Shown one piece after another: positions 1 through 9,363 of a stretch of DNA of 64,000 nucleotides (position 1 is the first letter of the stretch; the number at the start of each line of letters is the position of its first letter). A model generated the notes under the pieces. It made no database searches and had not been told where the DNA came from. It saw only the letters and a program-made list of their open reading frames with translations. This DNA comes from Bacillus aquiflavi (lineage in GTDB: Bacteria > Bacillota > Bacilli > Bacillales > Cytobacillaceae). The position numbers and the translations under genes are program-made. The stretch spans positions 2,170,001 through 2,234,000 of the forward strand of contig NZ_CP082780.1 of the NCBI RefSeq assembly GCF_019915265.1. The letters run 5' to 3'.

Positions 1-5
1 CTTGC

Positions 6-932
6 TTATTTTACTAATGGTATATGAATCTCTTTAAAATCTTCAGCAATTTCACTATTTGCAAACACTATTTTTGCTTCTTCACCTAACTGCCGCCACG
101 CTTCTTTTTCATAGCGAGAGCTAATATGTGTAAGGCAAAGCTGTTTTACATTAGCTTGTTTTGCAATCTCGGCTGCTTGGACAGTTGTTGAATGAAAATA
201 TTCGTACGCTAATTTTTCTTCGTCTTTTGAAAACGTCGCTTCATGAATAAGAAGGTCAGCATTTTCTGCTAAAATGACAGCATTTTCACACACCCTCGTA
301 TCACCTAAAACTGTAATCACTCGTCCTTTTTGCGACTTGCCTACAAACTCCTCTGCTTTTAAACGGCGCCCATCTTCTAACGTGATATCCGTCCCGTTTT
401 TTATTTTTTTATAAATAGGGCCTGGCTTTACCCCTGCTTCACGAAGTTTATCAGCTAAAAGAACACCCGGCCGATCCTTTTCAATAATCCGAAAACCGTA
501 CGAAGTTATCCCATGATCAAGTAAACGTGCTTCTACTTTAAACTTTTCATCTTAAAAAATAATGCCTTCTTCTATTTCAATTATTTTTAACGGATACTTT
601 AAATGCGTTTCCGTAACGGTTAAACTGATCGTTACATAGTCATAAATTCCCTTTGGGCCATATAACGTTAATTCAGATTCTCCCCCTTGGAAGGAGCGAC
701 TTGAGAGGAGGCCGGGAAGACCGTACAAATGATCACCATGTAAATGAGTAATAAAGATTTTTTCAATTTTCCTTGGTTTCAAGGTTGTATGTAGAATCTG
801 GTGCTGGGTTGCTTCACCACAATCAAATAACCAAATAGATTTCCGTTCCTCTAGTAACTTCAATGCAATCGAGGAAACGTTGCGATGTTTAGCCGGAATA
901 CCTGCACCTGTCCCTAAAAACAAAATGTCCAC
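6..932 (-). pseudogene. rnz: Ribonuclease Z with one internal stop codon
   Basis: Metallo-beta-lactamase-fold tRNA 3'-processing endonuclease. The N-terminal piece has the GTGAGIPAK start and the zinc motif THLHGDH (H63, H65, D67, H68). The C-terminal piece carries GDTR, the HEATF motif and LTHISSRY. Ignoring one TAA at 552-554 (codon 127) gives 308 codons with conserved sequence on both sides, which is the usual family length (about 307 aa). The likely original codon is GAA (IIF-E-DEK), so one G-to-T change explains the stop. Start is GTG behind an AAGGAAGGGG ribosome site. RNase Z is normally essential in Bacillus, so this is either a sequence error or a gene rescued elsewhere. The family call is certain; only its integrity is in doubt. 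Confidence 0.93.
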
Positions 933-1054
933 TAGTTAATCCCCTTCCTTCATAAAAACGTTACAAAATCCAGTTATCATATTTTCCTGACATTCTTTTT
1001 ACTATACCATAATCATGATGTGTATTACTCCTAATGAGAGGGCGGGGCAGATCA

Positions 1055-2332
1055 TTAGGATGACTCATTCTTTTTTAAATCATGGAGAAAATCTTTATTA
1101 AAGCTTGTCTCAGCTCCAACTAGTTTAGTTGGTGACGCCTTATTCGTTTTCTCAACAGCATTTTCGATAATGCTTTCTCCATATTTTTCGCGAAGCTTCA
1201 TTACGGTCTTAATAAGCGGCTCTTTTTTTGCTTCTTGTTCAAATGAAAATAGATCAAGCTGTTCAACAGCGTGAGATTGATCAATTAAATCAAATCCTGT
1301 AATGCCAAGTAAACGAATAGGATCACCATTCCAATGTTTGATCAATAACTGTTTTGCGATAGCGGTAATTTCATCCTTTTGCACTACTGGATTAAGCAGC
1401 TTTTTACTTCTTGAAATTGTTTTTCTATCTTTATAGCGGATCGTAATCGAGATGTTAACAGCTAATACTTTTTTTTGTTTCATTCTAATTGAAACTTTAT
1501 CTGCCAGCTTCTCAAGGACAGTAAATAATTCGTGCTGATTTACCGTATCTTTTGGAAGTGTTGTAGAATTGCCAACACTTTTAAACTCAGCTACTGCTTC
1601 TGGATCAACTGGTCGTGTATCAATTCCGTTTGCCCGCTCCTTAAGCTTTATCCCATTAATCCCAAGAAGCTTGCGCAACTGGATCTCATTTGCCTTTGCT
1701 AAATCACCGATCGTGTAAATATTTATTTTTTTCAGCTTCAAGGCGGTTTTCTCACCAATTCCATGCATCTCGCCTACTTGTCTCGGCCAGATTATATTTC
1801 TTATTTCCCGCTTTCGCAAAATGGTGATTCCCATAGGCTTCTTCATATCAGAAGCTGTCTTTGCCAAAAATTTATTTGGAGCAATCCCAATGCTGCAAGG
1901 AAGATCGAGCTGGTTTAATAATCGTTTTTGAATTAATTGAGCAATTGTAATAGGTGATCCCAATTCGTAGCTGTCCGTTATGTCAACATAACCTTCATCA
2001 ATAGAAACAGGCTCAACAAGGTCAGAAAATTGGCGTAAAATTTGAAACATACCGAAAGAGGCGGCTCGATATCGTTCAAAATTCGGCTTTTTAACGATTA
2101 ATTGCGGACAAAGCTTTTTTGCCTCCCACAAAGGCATTGTCGTTTTTACACCGAATTTTCTTGCTTCATAACTGCATGTCACAATAATCCCTCTGCGTTC
2201 ATGTGGATTTCCTGCAATCGCTAATGGTTTCCCTTTTAATGTCGGATCATATGCCATTTCTACTGAAGCGAAAAAACTGTTCATATCAACATGTAAAATC
2301 ACTTTCCCGTTTTTAGGATACATTTCTTTCAT
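1055..2332 (-). CDS. dinB: DNA polymerase IV, Y family (PolY1/YqjH-like)
   Basis: Error-prone translesion polymerase. Numbered from an upstream in-frame ATG at 2353, the first catalytic motif is HVDMNSFFASVE (Asp23) and the second is SIDEGYVD (D119, E120), followed by the helix-hairpin-helix thumb (MHGIGEKTALKL) and the little-finger domain. QLDLF at about 365-369 is a clean beta-clamp-binding motif, and a charged tail of about 60 residues follows it. The ATG at 2332 is preferred because GAGGAAG lies just upstream and the protein then begins MKEMYPKNG; the 2353 start is also possible. No disabling change was seen. Its neighbour rnz matches the B. subtilis yqjH/yqjK area. Confidence 0.93.
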   Translation of the reverse strand: MKEMYPKNGKVILHVDMNSFFASVEMAYDPTLKGKPLAIAGNPHERRGIIVTCSYEARKFGVKTTMPLWEAKKLCPQLIVKKPNFERYRAASFGMFQILRQFSDLVEPVSIDEGYVDITDSYELGSPITIAQLIQKRLLNQLDLPCSIGIAPNKFLAKTASDMKKPMGITILRKREIRNIIWPRQVGEMHGIGEKTALKLKKINIYTIGDLAKANEIQLRKLLGINGIKLKERANGIDTRPVDPEAVAEFKSVGNSTTLPKDTVNQHELFTVLEKLADKVSIRMKQKKVLAVNISITIRYKDRKTISRSKKLLNPVVQKDEITAIAKQLLIKHWNGDPIRLLGITGFDLIDQSHAVEQLDLFSFEQEAKKEPLIKTVMKLREKYGESIIENAVEKTNKASPTKLVGAETSFNKDFLHDLKKNESS

Positions 2333-2410
2333 GTCGACACTTCCTCGTTCCATTAATCCTTTTAGTTTATTTTATCAAAAAGCGTAGGTTGTACAATATC
2401 CACTAAGATA

Positions 2411-2446
2411 AAATTTCCAACGTTTAATAGAGAAATTGGAAGTATT
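2411..2446 (-). terminator. Possible weak terminator after the LCP gene
   Basis: On the minus strand a TTCCAA/TTGGAA stem with a 15-nt loop is followed by ATTTTATCTT. The stem is short, so this is tentative; the dinB promoter should lie in the same 116-bp gap. Confidence 0.3.
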
Positions 2447-2469
2447 TTAGAGGGGGTAAGGTATAATGA

Positions 2470-3405
2470 TTAACTGCTAGTCCCTTTATGTTCTATTTGT
2501 AAGTGGTTTTTTAAGAGGTGCTGAATTCTCTCCTTTTCTTCATCTGAAACGATGAAAAAATATGTAGAGTTTATCTTCTTTCCTACTCCTTTTAATTGGT
2601 GATGCTCAATTTGATTACTCGCCGCCTGATAATTTTTTTGGATATATGTCATATCGTTTAGCGTTAAGTTTGTTTTAATATTTTTTTCAAGGGCTGAAAG
2701 GATTGCATCATATTTTGTTATTGAGCCGAGACTGACACCTTTTTTGATGATCGCTTCTACAATCTGCCTTTGTCGGAGCTGTCTTCCAAAGTCTCCGCGT
2801 GGGTCTTCATATCTAACTCGAGAGTAGATTAATGCCTTATCGCCATTTAACGATAGCTCACCTTTAGGGAAATGAACACCTTCAGCCGTAAAATCAAGAT
2901 CGTTCATAACTGTAACTCCGTTGAGTGCGTTCACAATATCTTTAAAACCGTCCATATTCATTTTAATATAATAATCGATTGGAATATCGAGAAAATGTTC
3001 AATTGTTTTTATTGACATATCCACTCCACCAAAAGCGTATGCATGATTGATTTTATCTTCATATCCTCTACCAATTATTTCTGTTCTTGTATCTCGGGGT
3101 ATACTGACCATTTGAACAGATTGCTTTGTCGGATTAACGCTTAATACAATCAATGTATCTGAGCGACCTTTATCCCCTTTCCGCTCATCGACTCCTAACA
3201 TTAATAACGAGAAAGGATCTGTCTTCTTAAAAATGACCTCCTCCTTTCTTCTTTCAGTATGATTTCTTGTAATCGGTTCATGGATAATTTCAGCGGTTTT
3301 TTCCAAAGATTGATAAATAGAGTAAACATATATTGCTACACCAGTAAATAAAAGTGCAATCATTGCACATATTGATATGATCAGCTTTTTACGTTTGAAC
3401 CCCAT
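2470..3405 (-). CDS. LytR-CpsA-Psr (LCP) family wall-polymer ligase
   Basis: A 311-aa protein with one N-terminal membrane segment (about residues 8-28) and an extracytoplasmic LCP domain. LCP enzymes move undecaprenyl-pyrophosphate-linked polymers, such as teichoic acid, onto peptidoglycan. Family hallmarks seen are MLGVDER near residue 70, SIPRDTR, a HAYAFGG block, and the Arg/Asp-rich RYEDPRGDFGRQLRQRQ segment that binds the lipid pyrophosphate. Length is typical (about 300 aa). The start has a GGGGGTT ribosome site. Which polymer it ligates cannot be told from sequence, and orthology to TagT, TagU or TagV is not resolved. Confidence 0.88.
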   Translation of the reverse strand: MGFKRKKLIISICAMIALLFTGVAIYVYSIYQSLEKTAEIIHEPITRNHTERRKEEVIFKKTDPFSLLMLGVDERKGDKGRSDTLIVLSVNPTKQSVQMVSIPRDTRTEIIGRGYEDKINHAYAFGGVDMSIKTIEHFLDIPIDYYIKMNMDGFKDIVNALNGVTVMNDLDFTAEGVHFPKGELSLNGDKALIYSRVRYEDPRGDFGRQLRQRQIVEAIIKKGVSLGSITKYDAILSALEKNIKTNLTLNDMTYIQKNYQAASNQIEHHQLKGVGKKINSTYFFIVSDEEKERIQHLLKNHLQIEHKGTSS

Positions 3406-3511
3406 ATGATAACCCCCATTAAAACTTCAGCTATTTTGTTTATTATGAACAAAAAAAATAAAAATAAGCAGTAAATTTTATGAAATTCAATTATTATAGT
3501 AAACTATTTAA

Positions 3512-3540
3512 TTGACACTTTTTATACTTTTATGAATACT
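3512..3540 (+). promoter_or_regulatory. Sigma-A-type promoter of the MFS efflux gene
   Basis: TTGACA at 3512-3517 and AATACT at 3535-3540 are separated by exactly 17 bp. The pair sits about 47 bp ahead of the MFS start codon, with a TTTGGAGGGG ribosome site between. No operator-like repeat was recognised. Confidence 0.6.
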
Positions 3541-3586
3541 TGTTACAAGGTTACTGAAACCGTACGATCATTTTTGGAGGGGAATA

Positions 3587-5071
3587 ATGAAAAAAACAAA
3601 CATAAAGACAGTGACGATTGCCATGTTTGTTGCTACTTTTTTAACAGCTATTGAAGGGACAATCGTTAGTACAGCAATGCCTATTATTGTTAGTGATTTA
3701 AAAGGAATCGAATTAATGAATTGGGTTTTTGCTATTTATTTGCTCACATCCGCTGTTGTTGTTCCTATTTTTGGGAAATTATCAGATTTGTTTGGTCGAA
3801 AAATTATTTTCACGATCGGAACAACAATTTTTTTAATTGGGTCTGCTTTATGCGGGATTTCGCAAACAATGGAACAGCTTATTTTATTTCGGGCGATACA
3901 AGGAATTGGCGCTGGGGCAATTATGCCTGTCACGATGACGATTATTGGCGATATTTATCCATACGAAAAGCGGGCAAAAATGCTCGGGGTTATGGGGATG
4001 GCTTGGGGCATTGCTGGTGTTATTGGTCCTTTAGTTGGCGGATTTTTCGTTGATCAGCTTTCATGGCACTGGATATTTTTTATTAACGTGCCGATCGGGC
4101 TCGTTGCAATGATCATGGTAGCAGTATCGTTGAAAGAAACAATTAAAAAAACGAGAAAAAAAATCGATTATTTAGGTGCAGTTATATTCTCTCTCGGAAT
4201 GCTCGCTTTTCTTTACACCTTACAAAAAGGCGGTGAGAGTGAACAATTGTTATCATTCTCCTTGCTTGCACCTTTGTCCATTTCTATTTTATTCATTGCA
4301 CTTTTCATTTTTATTGAATCAAAAGCTGAAGAACCGATGATTCCTCTCACGCTTTTTCGTCTTCGTTCTATTTCAGTTGCAAATGCAATCGGATTTTTAA
4401 TTAGTTCTGTCCTGATCGGTATTATGGTATATATCCCTATGTGGATACAAGGAGTTCTCGGTTACGGTGCAACAATCTCTGGATTAATTTTAGCCCCCAC
4501 TTCGCTCACATGGATGTTAGGGTCATTTATAGGCGGGAAAATGCTTCTTACAAAAGGAGAGCGTTTTACAGTTGCTGCAGGAGTTGTCATTTTACTTATT
4601 AGTACAGGCTGGCTAACAACTTTTTCTATGTCGACACCAAAGCTATCATTTTATTTTTTATCAGCAATATTAGGACTAGGTTTTGGAATTGTTGTAACGA
4701 TTACAACCGTCATCGTTCAGTCTGCTGTTGACTGGACGATGCGAGGAGCAGCAACTGCATCTATTACATTTTTTCGTACGTTAGGGCAGACAATTGGTGT
4801 TGCACTATTTGGAACTTATTTCAACTCAAAGCTTAACACAATTTTTATAACAAATAAGAAATATGGTGAGCTACATACAGATGAATTGAATCAATTAATT
4901 AATCCACATATTGCAAATGAACTGCCAGATGCAGTTCGACTATTATTACGTGAAGTATTAGTTTCAGGTTTACATTTTGTATTTATAGCAATGGTCATAG
5001 TTGCTGGAGTTGCATTAGTCACGTCATTCTTTCTACCTCACAGCAAGGCAAAAGAACAGCAACAAGCATAG
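3587..5071 (+). CDS. MFS multidrug efflux transporter, DHA2 (14-TM) type
   Basis: A 494-aa integral membrane protein of the EmrB/QacA/Bmr3 type. The N-terminus has the DHA2 pattern [15 protein letters not shown], and the motif-A loop [10 protein letters not shown] follows TM2. [19 protein letters not shown] stretch and a motif-C-like GVIGPLVGG segment fit drug/proton antiporters. About 14 hydrophobic segments fill the length, and the tail ends in a short charged stretch. It stands alone on the plus strand, with its own promoter and a strong terminator. Substrate is unknown; drugs or dyes are a family-based guess. Confidence 0.9.
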   Translation: MKKTNIKTVTIAMFVATFLTAIEGTIVSTAMPIIVSDLKGIELMNWVFAIYLLTSAVVVPIFGKLSDLFGRKIIFTIGTTIFLIGSALCGISQTMEQLILFRAIQGIGAGAIMPVTMTIIGDIYPYEKRAKMLGVMGMAWGIAGVIGPLVGGFFVDQLSWHWIFFINVPIGLVAMIMVAVSLKETIKKTRKKIDYLGAVIFSLGMLAFLYTLQKGGESEQLLSFSLLAPLSISILFIALFIFIESKAEEPMIPLTLFRLRSISVANAIGFLISSVLIGIMVYIPMWIQGVLGYGATISGLILAPTSLTWMLGSFIGGKMLLTKGERFTVAAGVVILLISTGWLTTFSMSTPKLSFYFLSAILGLGFGIVVTITTVIVQSAVDWTMRGAATASITFFRTLGQTIGVALFGTYFNSKLNTIFITNKKYGELHTDELNQLINPHIANELPDAVRLLLREVLVSGLHFVFIAMVIVAGVALVTSFFLPHSKAKEQQQA

Positions 5072-5106
5072 AAAAAAGGTGGAGACAATCATGCTCCACC
5101 TTTTTT
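5072..5106 (+). terminator. Intrinsic terminator of the MFS gene
   Basis: GGTGGAG and CTCCACC form a perfect stem with a 9-nt loop, preceded by A6 and followed by T6. It starts right after the MFS stop codon. The A-rich left arm means it may also slow transcripts from the opposite strand. Confidence 0.88.
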
Positions 5107-5183
5107 GTTTGCACTTCGTTATAAGCTGACGACTAGCATTTTATTTGCTTTAAATACTAGCTTTGCCCAAATAGAGAATATAA

Positions 5184-6302
5184 TTATTCTGCTACTTCTT
5201 CAATAATTGCGATAACCATTTCCGCAAGCTTAGTAAGCTCTTCGATTGGAATCTTTTCGTTTGTCGTATGAATTTCTTCGTAACCTACCGCTAAATTAAC
5301 AGTTGGTACTCCAAAGCCGGCAATAACATTCGCATCACTGCCTCCTCCGCTTTTAAGAAGTTTGCATTCACGGCCAATTTTTGTTGCAGCTTTGCGGGCA
5401 ATTTCAACAACTAAGTCCCCTTCTCCGTATTTGAATCCAGGGTACATCACTTTAACGGTTACGTCTGCTTTTCCGCCCATTTCTTTTGCTACCGTTTCAA
5501 AAGCATTTTTCATTTTTGTTACTTGGGCTTCCATTTTTTCTGGAACAAGTGAACGAGCTTCTGCTAGGATATCTACACGATCACAAACGATATTCGTTTG
5601 TTGTCCGCCTGCAAAACTGCCAATGTTAGCGGTTGTTTCCTCGTCTATTCGTCCTAGCGGCATTTTTGCAACCGCTTTTGCTGCAATTGTAATAGCAGAA
5701 ACCCCTTTTTCAGGAGCAACACCGGCATGAGCTGTCTTACCTTCGATCACCGCTTTAATTTTCGCTTGTGTTGGAGCGGCAACTACAACATTCCCTACTT
5801 TTCCATCGCTATCTAAAGCAAAGCCGTATTTTGCTTTTAATAGCGAAGGATTTAATGCTTTTGCTCCAACAAGTCCAGATTCTTCGCCAACTGTAATGAT
5901 CAATTGAATTTCACCGTGTGAAATATTTTGTTCTTTTAACACCCGAACTGTCTCAAGCATTACTGCTAGCCCTGCTTTATCATCAGCTCCTAAAATAGTT
6001 GTTCCATCTGTCATGACATAACCATCCTTTATTAATGGCTTCACACCATTACCCGGAACAACTGTATCCATATGGGACGTAAAGTAGATCGGGTCAACAC
6101 CGTCCTTTGTCGCAGGAATAGTACAAATTAAGTTCCCTGCTCCATGTCCTGTTTGCTCAATTGTATCATCTTCAAATACTTCAACTCCAAGTTTTGAAAA
6201 TTTCTCTTTTAAAACACGCGCAATTTTTGCCTCATTTTTCGTTTCTGAGTCAATTTGAACAAGCTCTAAAAATTCATTCAACAAACGGTCATTATTTACC
6301 AT
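5184..6302 (-). CDS. yqjE: M20-family metallopeptidase (YqjE, peptidase T-like)
   Basis: A 372-aa cytoplasmic di-zinc aminopeptidase of the PepT/YqjE group. Metal and catalytic residues are visible: H77 and D79 in SHMDTVVPG, D107 in ILGADDKAG, and E140-E141 in GEESG. A dimerisation lid domain lies between the two halves of the catalytic domain, and the C-terminal metal ligand falls in the NEKIPIEE region. Length matches B. subtilis YqjE (about 371 aa). It lies just upstream on this strand from nothing obvious and downstream of yqjD, as in B. subtilis. It probably trims tripeptides or other small peptides; the exact substrate is not shown. Confidence 0.9.
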   Translation of the reverse strand: MVNNDRLLNEFLELVQIDSETKNEAKIARVLKEKFSKLGVEVFEDDTIEQTGHGAGNLICTIPATKDGVDPIYFTSHMDTVVPGNGVKPLIKDGYVMTDGTTILGADDKAGLAVMLETVRVLKEQNISHGEIQLIITVGEESGLVGAKALNPSLLKAKYGFALDSDGKVGNVVVAAPTQAKIKAVIEGKTAHAGVAPEKGVSAITIAAKAVAKMPLGRIDEETTANIGSFAGGQQTNIVCDRVDILAEARSLVPEKMEAQVTKMKNAFETVAKEMGGKADVTVKVMYPGFKYGEGDLVVEIARKAATKIGRECKLLKSGGGSDANVIAGFGVPTVNLAVGYEEIHTTNEKIPIEELTKLAEMVIAIIEEVAE

Positions 6303-6432
6303 TTAGTAAAAACCCTCCATCTCAACAAACTTCAATATTCTATTGATAAAAAAAGAGCGAATGGAACATATCGTACCACTCACTTCTTTAGTATACATCT
6401 TTTATAAAATTATCGGCAAATAATCCTTCCTC

Positions 6433-7983
6433 TTACAATGGAATATTAGCATGCTTTTTTTGCGGACGGGATTCTTTTTTGTTCCGTAGCATTTCAAGAG
6501 CTTGGATAATTTTAATACGCGTTTCACGCGGATCGATGACATCATCAACCATTCCTCTACTTGCTGCTACGTAAGGATTTGCAAATTTTTCCCGGTACTC
6601 GTCAATTTTTTGCGTTCTTGTTACTTCAGGGTTCTCACTATTTTGAATTTCTCGTGCAAAAATAATATTTGCGGCTCCTTGTGGCCCCATGACAGCAATT
6701 TCAGCGTTTGGCCATGCAAACACTAGGTCTGCGCCAATCGATTTACTATTTAAGGCAACGTAAGCTCCACCGTACGCTTTTCGTAAAATAACAGTTAATT
6801 TTGGCACTGTTGCTTCTGAATATGCGTATAAAATTTTAGCACCGTGACGAATTATTCCCCCATGCTCCTGCTTAATACCAGGGAAGAATCCTGTTACATC
6901 TTCAAATGTAATAATCGGTATATTAAATGCATCGCAGAAACGAATAAAGCGAGCAGCCTTATCAGAGGAGTCGATGTCTAAACCGCCTGCCATAAATTTA
7001 GGTTGATTACAAACTAACCCAACGACTTCCCCTTTAATTCGTGCTAAACCAACAACAATGTTTTTAGCGAAATCTTTATGAACTTCCATAAAGGAATTTT
7101 TATCAACAACCTGTTCTACGACAACACGCACATCATATGGTCTTACTGCATCAAATGGAATTACATCTGTTAAATCAGGTCTATAGTCATCCTCTTCATC
7201 AGCTGTTAAGCGCGGAGGTTTTTCTTCATTGTTTTGCGGTAAATACGATAACAGATCACGTACTTGCTGGATAACAGCCTCTTCTGATTCACCACGGAAA
7301 TGCGCATTACCACTAATTGAGTTGTGTACTTTTGCACCACCAAGATCCTCTGAGGAAATTTTTTCGCCCGTTACCGTTTCAATAACCTTTGGTCCAGTAA
7401 TAAACATTTGGCTTGTTTTTTCAACCATAAAAACAAAATCAGTAATTGCTGGAGAATAAACTGCTCCGCCTGCACATGGTCCCATAATCACTGAGATTTG
7501 CGGAATAACGCCAGAATAGATTGAGTTTCGGTAAAAAATATGTCCGTAACCATCTAATGAAACGACACCTTCTTGAATTCTCGCGCCACCTGAATCATTT
7601 AAACCGATGAATGGGGCGCCATTTTTTGCAGCTAAATCCATTACATTCGCTATTTTCTTTGCATGCATTTCCCCTAACGCACCGCCGAAAACAGTAAAGT
7701 CTTGCGAAAACAAATAAATAGGCCGTCCATTTACTTTTCCGTCCCCTGTAACAACACCGTCTCCAGGTCCTTTTTTTGTGTCTAAGCCAAAATCAGTGCA
7801 GCGATGTTCAATAAAAGGATTTAATTCAACGAATGTTCCCGGGTCAACGAGTAAATCGATTCTTTCTCTTGCCGTTAACTTCCCTTTCTCATGCTGCTTT
7901 AAAATCTTGTCATCTCCACCGCCTAATTCAATTTCTCTTCGGCGATCATACAATTCATTAATTTGTTCATAGATGTCTGTCAT
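6433..7983 (-). CDS. yqjD: Acyl-CoA carboxylase carboxyltransferase subunit (YqjD; propionyl/methylmalonyl-CoA type)
   Basis: A 516-aa biotin-dependent carboxyltransferase of the PccB/MmdA family. The N-terminal half has GGARIQEG and the oxyanion-type GPCAGGAVYSPA; the C-terminal half has AYGGAYVALNSKSIGAD and MGPQGAANIIF. Both acyl-CoA- and biotin-binding crotonase-like halves are complete. It is followed 10 bp away by mce in the same operon order (mce first), which points to the methylmalonyl-CoA pathway. No decarboxylase membrane subunits are adjacent, and no dedicated biotin-carrier partner is in this cluster. The direction (propionyl-CoA carboxylation) is inferred from the nearby mutAB-meaB genes. 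Confidence 0.9.
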   Translation of the reverse strand: MTDIYEQINELYDRRREIELGGGDDKILKQHEKGKLTARERIDLLVDPGTFVELNPFIEHRCTDFGLDTKKGPGDGVVTGDGKVNGRPIYLFSQDFTVFGGALGEMHAKKIANVMDLAAKNGAPFIGLNDSGGARIQEGVVSLDGYGHIFYRNSIYSGVIPQISVIMGPCAGGAVYSPAITDFVFMVEKTSQMFITGPKVIETVTGEKISSEDLGGAKVHNSISGNAHFRGESEEAVIQQVRDLLSYLPQNNEEKPPRLTADEEDDYRPDLTDVIPFDAVRPYDVRVVVEQVVDKNSFMEVHKDFAKNIVVGLARIKGEVVGLVCNQPKFMAGGLDIDSSDKAARFIRFCDAFNIPIITFEDVTGFFPGIKQEHGGIIRHGAKILYAYSEATVPKLTVILRKAYGGAYVALNSKSIGADLVFAWPNAEIAVMGPQGAANIIFAREIQNSENPEVTRTQKIDEYREKFANPYVAASRGMVDDVIDPRETRIKIIQALEMLRNKKESRPQKKHANIPL

Positions 7984-7992
7984 CCTTATTCT

Positions 7993-8397
7993 CTACCCCT
8001 TTTTTTCACATATTTCGTACAGGACTCCGCCTGTTGATTTTGGATGCATAAAGGCAACTAAAGCTCCCCCAGCCCCTTGCTTTGGCTCATCTTGAATCAT
8101 CCGAATTCCTTTTTGCTTTAATTCTGCTATTCTCTCTTCAATTGAATCGACTCCAAGCGCAATATGATGAATCCCTTCCCCGCGCTTTTCGATAAATTTT
8201 CTGATCGGACTGTCTGATGCAATCGGTTCAAGGAGCTCTAATTTTGATTCGCCAATTTTCAGAAAAGCAATTTTTACTTTTTCACTTTCGACCTCTTCAA
8301 TTGCCAACAATTGAAGCTTTAATACTTCAGTATAGTACGGAAGCGTTTGCTCAATTGATTTAACGGCAATTCCAATATGATCAATTTTTTTAATCAA
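7993..8397 (-). CDS. mce: Methylmalonyl-CoA epimerase
   Basis: A 134-aa vicinal-oxygen-chelate protein that interconverts (2R)- and (2S)-methylmalonyl-CoA. Metal ligands of the family are in place: H7 in DHIGIAV, a Glu in KLELLEP, the His pair in GEGIHHIALGV, and the Glu of GVLYEICEK near the C-terminus. Length is normal for B. subtilis YqjC. It is the first gene of the mce-yqjD pair and has a GGGGGATAAG-like ribosome site. It would link the carboxyltransferase product to the MutAB mutase encoded about 6 kb away. Confidence 0.92.
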   Translation of the reverse strand: MIKKIDHIGIAVKSIEQTLPYYTEVLKLQLLAIEEVESEKVKIAFLKIGESKLELLEPIASDSPIRKFIEKRGEGIHHIALGVDSIEERIAELKQKGIRMIQDEPKQGAGGALVAFMHPKSTGGVLYEICEKKG

Positions 8398-8479
8398 GCT
8401 TATCCCCCCTGTTCTAGTACAGATTATATTATACTATGAACTTGTCAAAAATGTCGAAAATCTTTTAATAGTTGAATAG

Positions 8480-8508
8480 TTGTCCGAACTTCTTTTTCAG
8501 TGTAAAAT
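8480..8508 (+). promoter_or_regulatory. Sigma-A-type promoter of the Prli42-like gene
   Basis: TTGTCC and TAAAAT are spaced 17 bp apart, roughly 50 bp before the start codon. The site points away from mce, so the two genes are divergent. Confidence 0.55.
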
Positions 8509-8559
8509 GGAAGATAAACAATTGTGCGAAAAAGTGAAGTGAAAGGAGTTATATGATTC

Positions 8560-8655
8560 ATGTCTAGCAAGAAATTCCAGAAAATCATTGTTTATATTAT
8601 GATCTTTGCAATGCTTGCCTCTAGTCTCCTTGTTGGATTAACAATGTTCTTTTAA
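8560..8655 (+). CDS. Prli42-like stressosome-associated membrane peptide (31 aa)
   Basis: A tiny gene that encodes MSSKKFQKIIVYIMIFAML followed by ASSLLVGLTMFF. A basic N-terminus (KK..QK) is followed by one membrane helix, the pattern of Prli42, which in Listeria anchors the stressosome at the membrane through its N-terminal lysines. Support includes its own promoter, an AAAGGAG ribosome site 11 nt upstream, and a strong terminator directly after it. Length is right for the family (about 30 aa). Function is transferred from the Listeria family and has not been shown here. Confidence 0.8.
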   Translation: MSSKKFQKIIVYIMIFAMLASSLLVGLTMFF

Positions 8656-8661
8656 ATTGAT

Positions 8662-8706
8662 ATAGAAGTAATCGGTATTGATCACCAATTACTTCTATGT
8701 TTTTTG
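8662..8706 (+). terminator. Intrinsic terminator after the Prli42-like gene
   Basis: ATAGAAGTAAT and ATTACTTCTAT pair, extended inward by GGT/ACC, and are followed by GTTTTTTG. It starts 6 bp after the stop codon and also separates this gene from the convergent transpeptidase gene. Confidence 0.87.
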
Positions 8707-8712
8707 TTATTA

Positions 8713-9264
8713 CTATTTTTCAAATAATAAGGGATTGATTGGGGGGGAGTAGATGGCTCCATATTCCTTTCCTAATTGTTCAAAGCTTTTATTAGTTGAA
8801 ATAATTAACACTTTTGTACCTAATGGAATTCGATCATAAAATCGCTCCACCACGTCATTATGAAGTCTTATACAGCCCTGTGAAACGTATTTGCCAATTG
8901 AATTAGGATTGTTCGTCCCATGAATACCATAAGTTCGCCCGTCTGTATTTTCTGCATCAAAGCCAATCCATCTCGTTCCGAGAGGATTGTTTGGGTGTCC
9001 ACCCGGTATGTTTTTCCTACGATAATATGGTTGTTCAACTTTCACTGTTATTGTATATAATCCTTCTGGTGTCAAATCGTTCCTTTTCCCCGTTGCAGCT
9101 TTAACAACAGATTGAACCCTTCCTTCGTGAAAATACGCTACCTCATTTGTTTTTTTATTTACAATAATAAACGGATCACCTGGTAAAGGATTTTGTCCTA
9201 ATGGCCAAAGCGGGGAAAAGGTAAAAGCAAGAATAAAAACAGAAATAAAAATAAACTTAATCAT
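8713..9264 (-). CDS. L,D-transpeptidase (YkuD domain), secreted
   Basis: A peptidoglycan cross-linking enzyme using the ErfK/YbiS/YcfS/YnhG fold. The chosen start is an internal ATG behind AGGTGATCAG, which makes the protein begin with a clear signal peptide (MIKFIFISVFILAF). An 18-residue longer in-frame start exists at 9318 but would bury the signal. The YkuD motif is complete: HGTNNPNSIG with His115 and YVSQGCIRLHN with nucleophile Cys131. No LysM repeat is present. It resembles B. subtilis YqjB by position and size. Confidence 0.87.
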   Translation of the reverse strand: MIKFIFISVFILAFTFSPLWPLGQNPLPGDPFIIVNKKTNEVAYFHEGRVQSVVKAATGKRNDLTPEGLYTITVKVEQPYYRRKNIPGGHPNNPLGTRWIGFDAENTDGRTYGIHGTNNPNSIGKYVSQGCIRLHNDVVERFYDRIPLGTKVLIISTNKSFEQLGKEYGAIYSPPINPLLFEK

Positions 9265-9363
9265 CTGATCACCTGCCAACAAACTTTCCTTTAGTTTGCT
9301 TCGAGTGTCCTCATTCAATTCAGTTAAAATAAGCAGGTAATCAAATTTATATATAAATTTTCT

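Noticed and set aside
3721-4053. Second open frame inside the MFS gene
   Set aside because: It lies in another frame of a clearly coding membrane protein and shows only Trp/Cys/Phe-rich nonsense with no ribosome site.
5362-5730. 122-codon plus-strand frame opposite yqjE
   Set aside because: Antisense shadow of a conserved peptidase; no promoter, ribosome site or recognisable sequence.
6347-6395. Hairpin between yqjE and yqjD
   Set aside because: AAGAGCGAATGG against CCACTCACTTCTT pairs poorly and has no T run; not strong enough to call a terminator.
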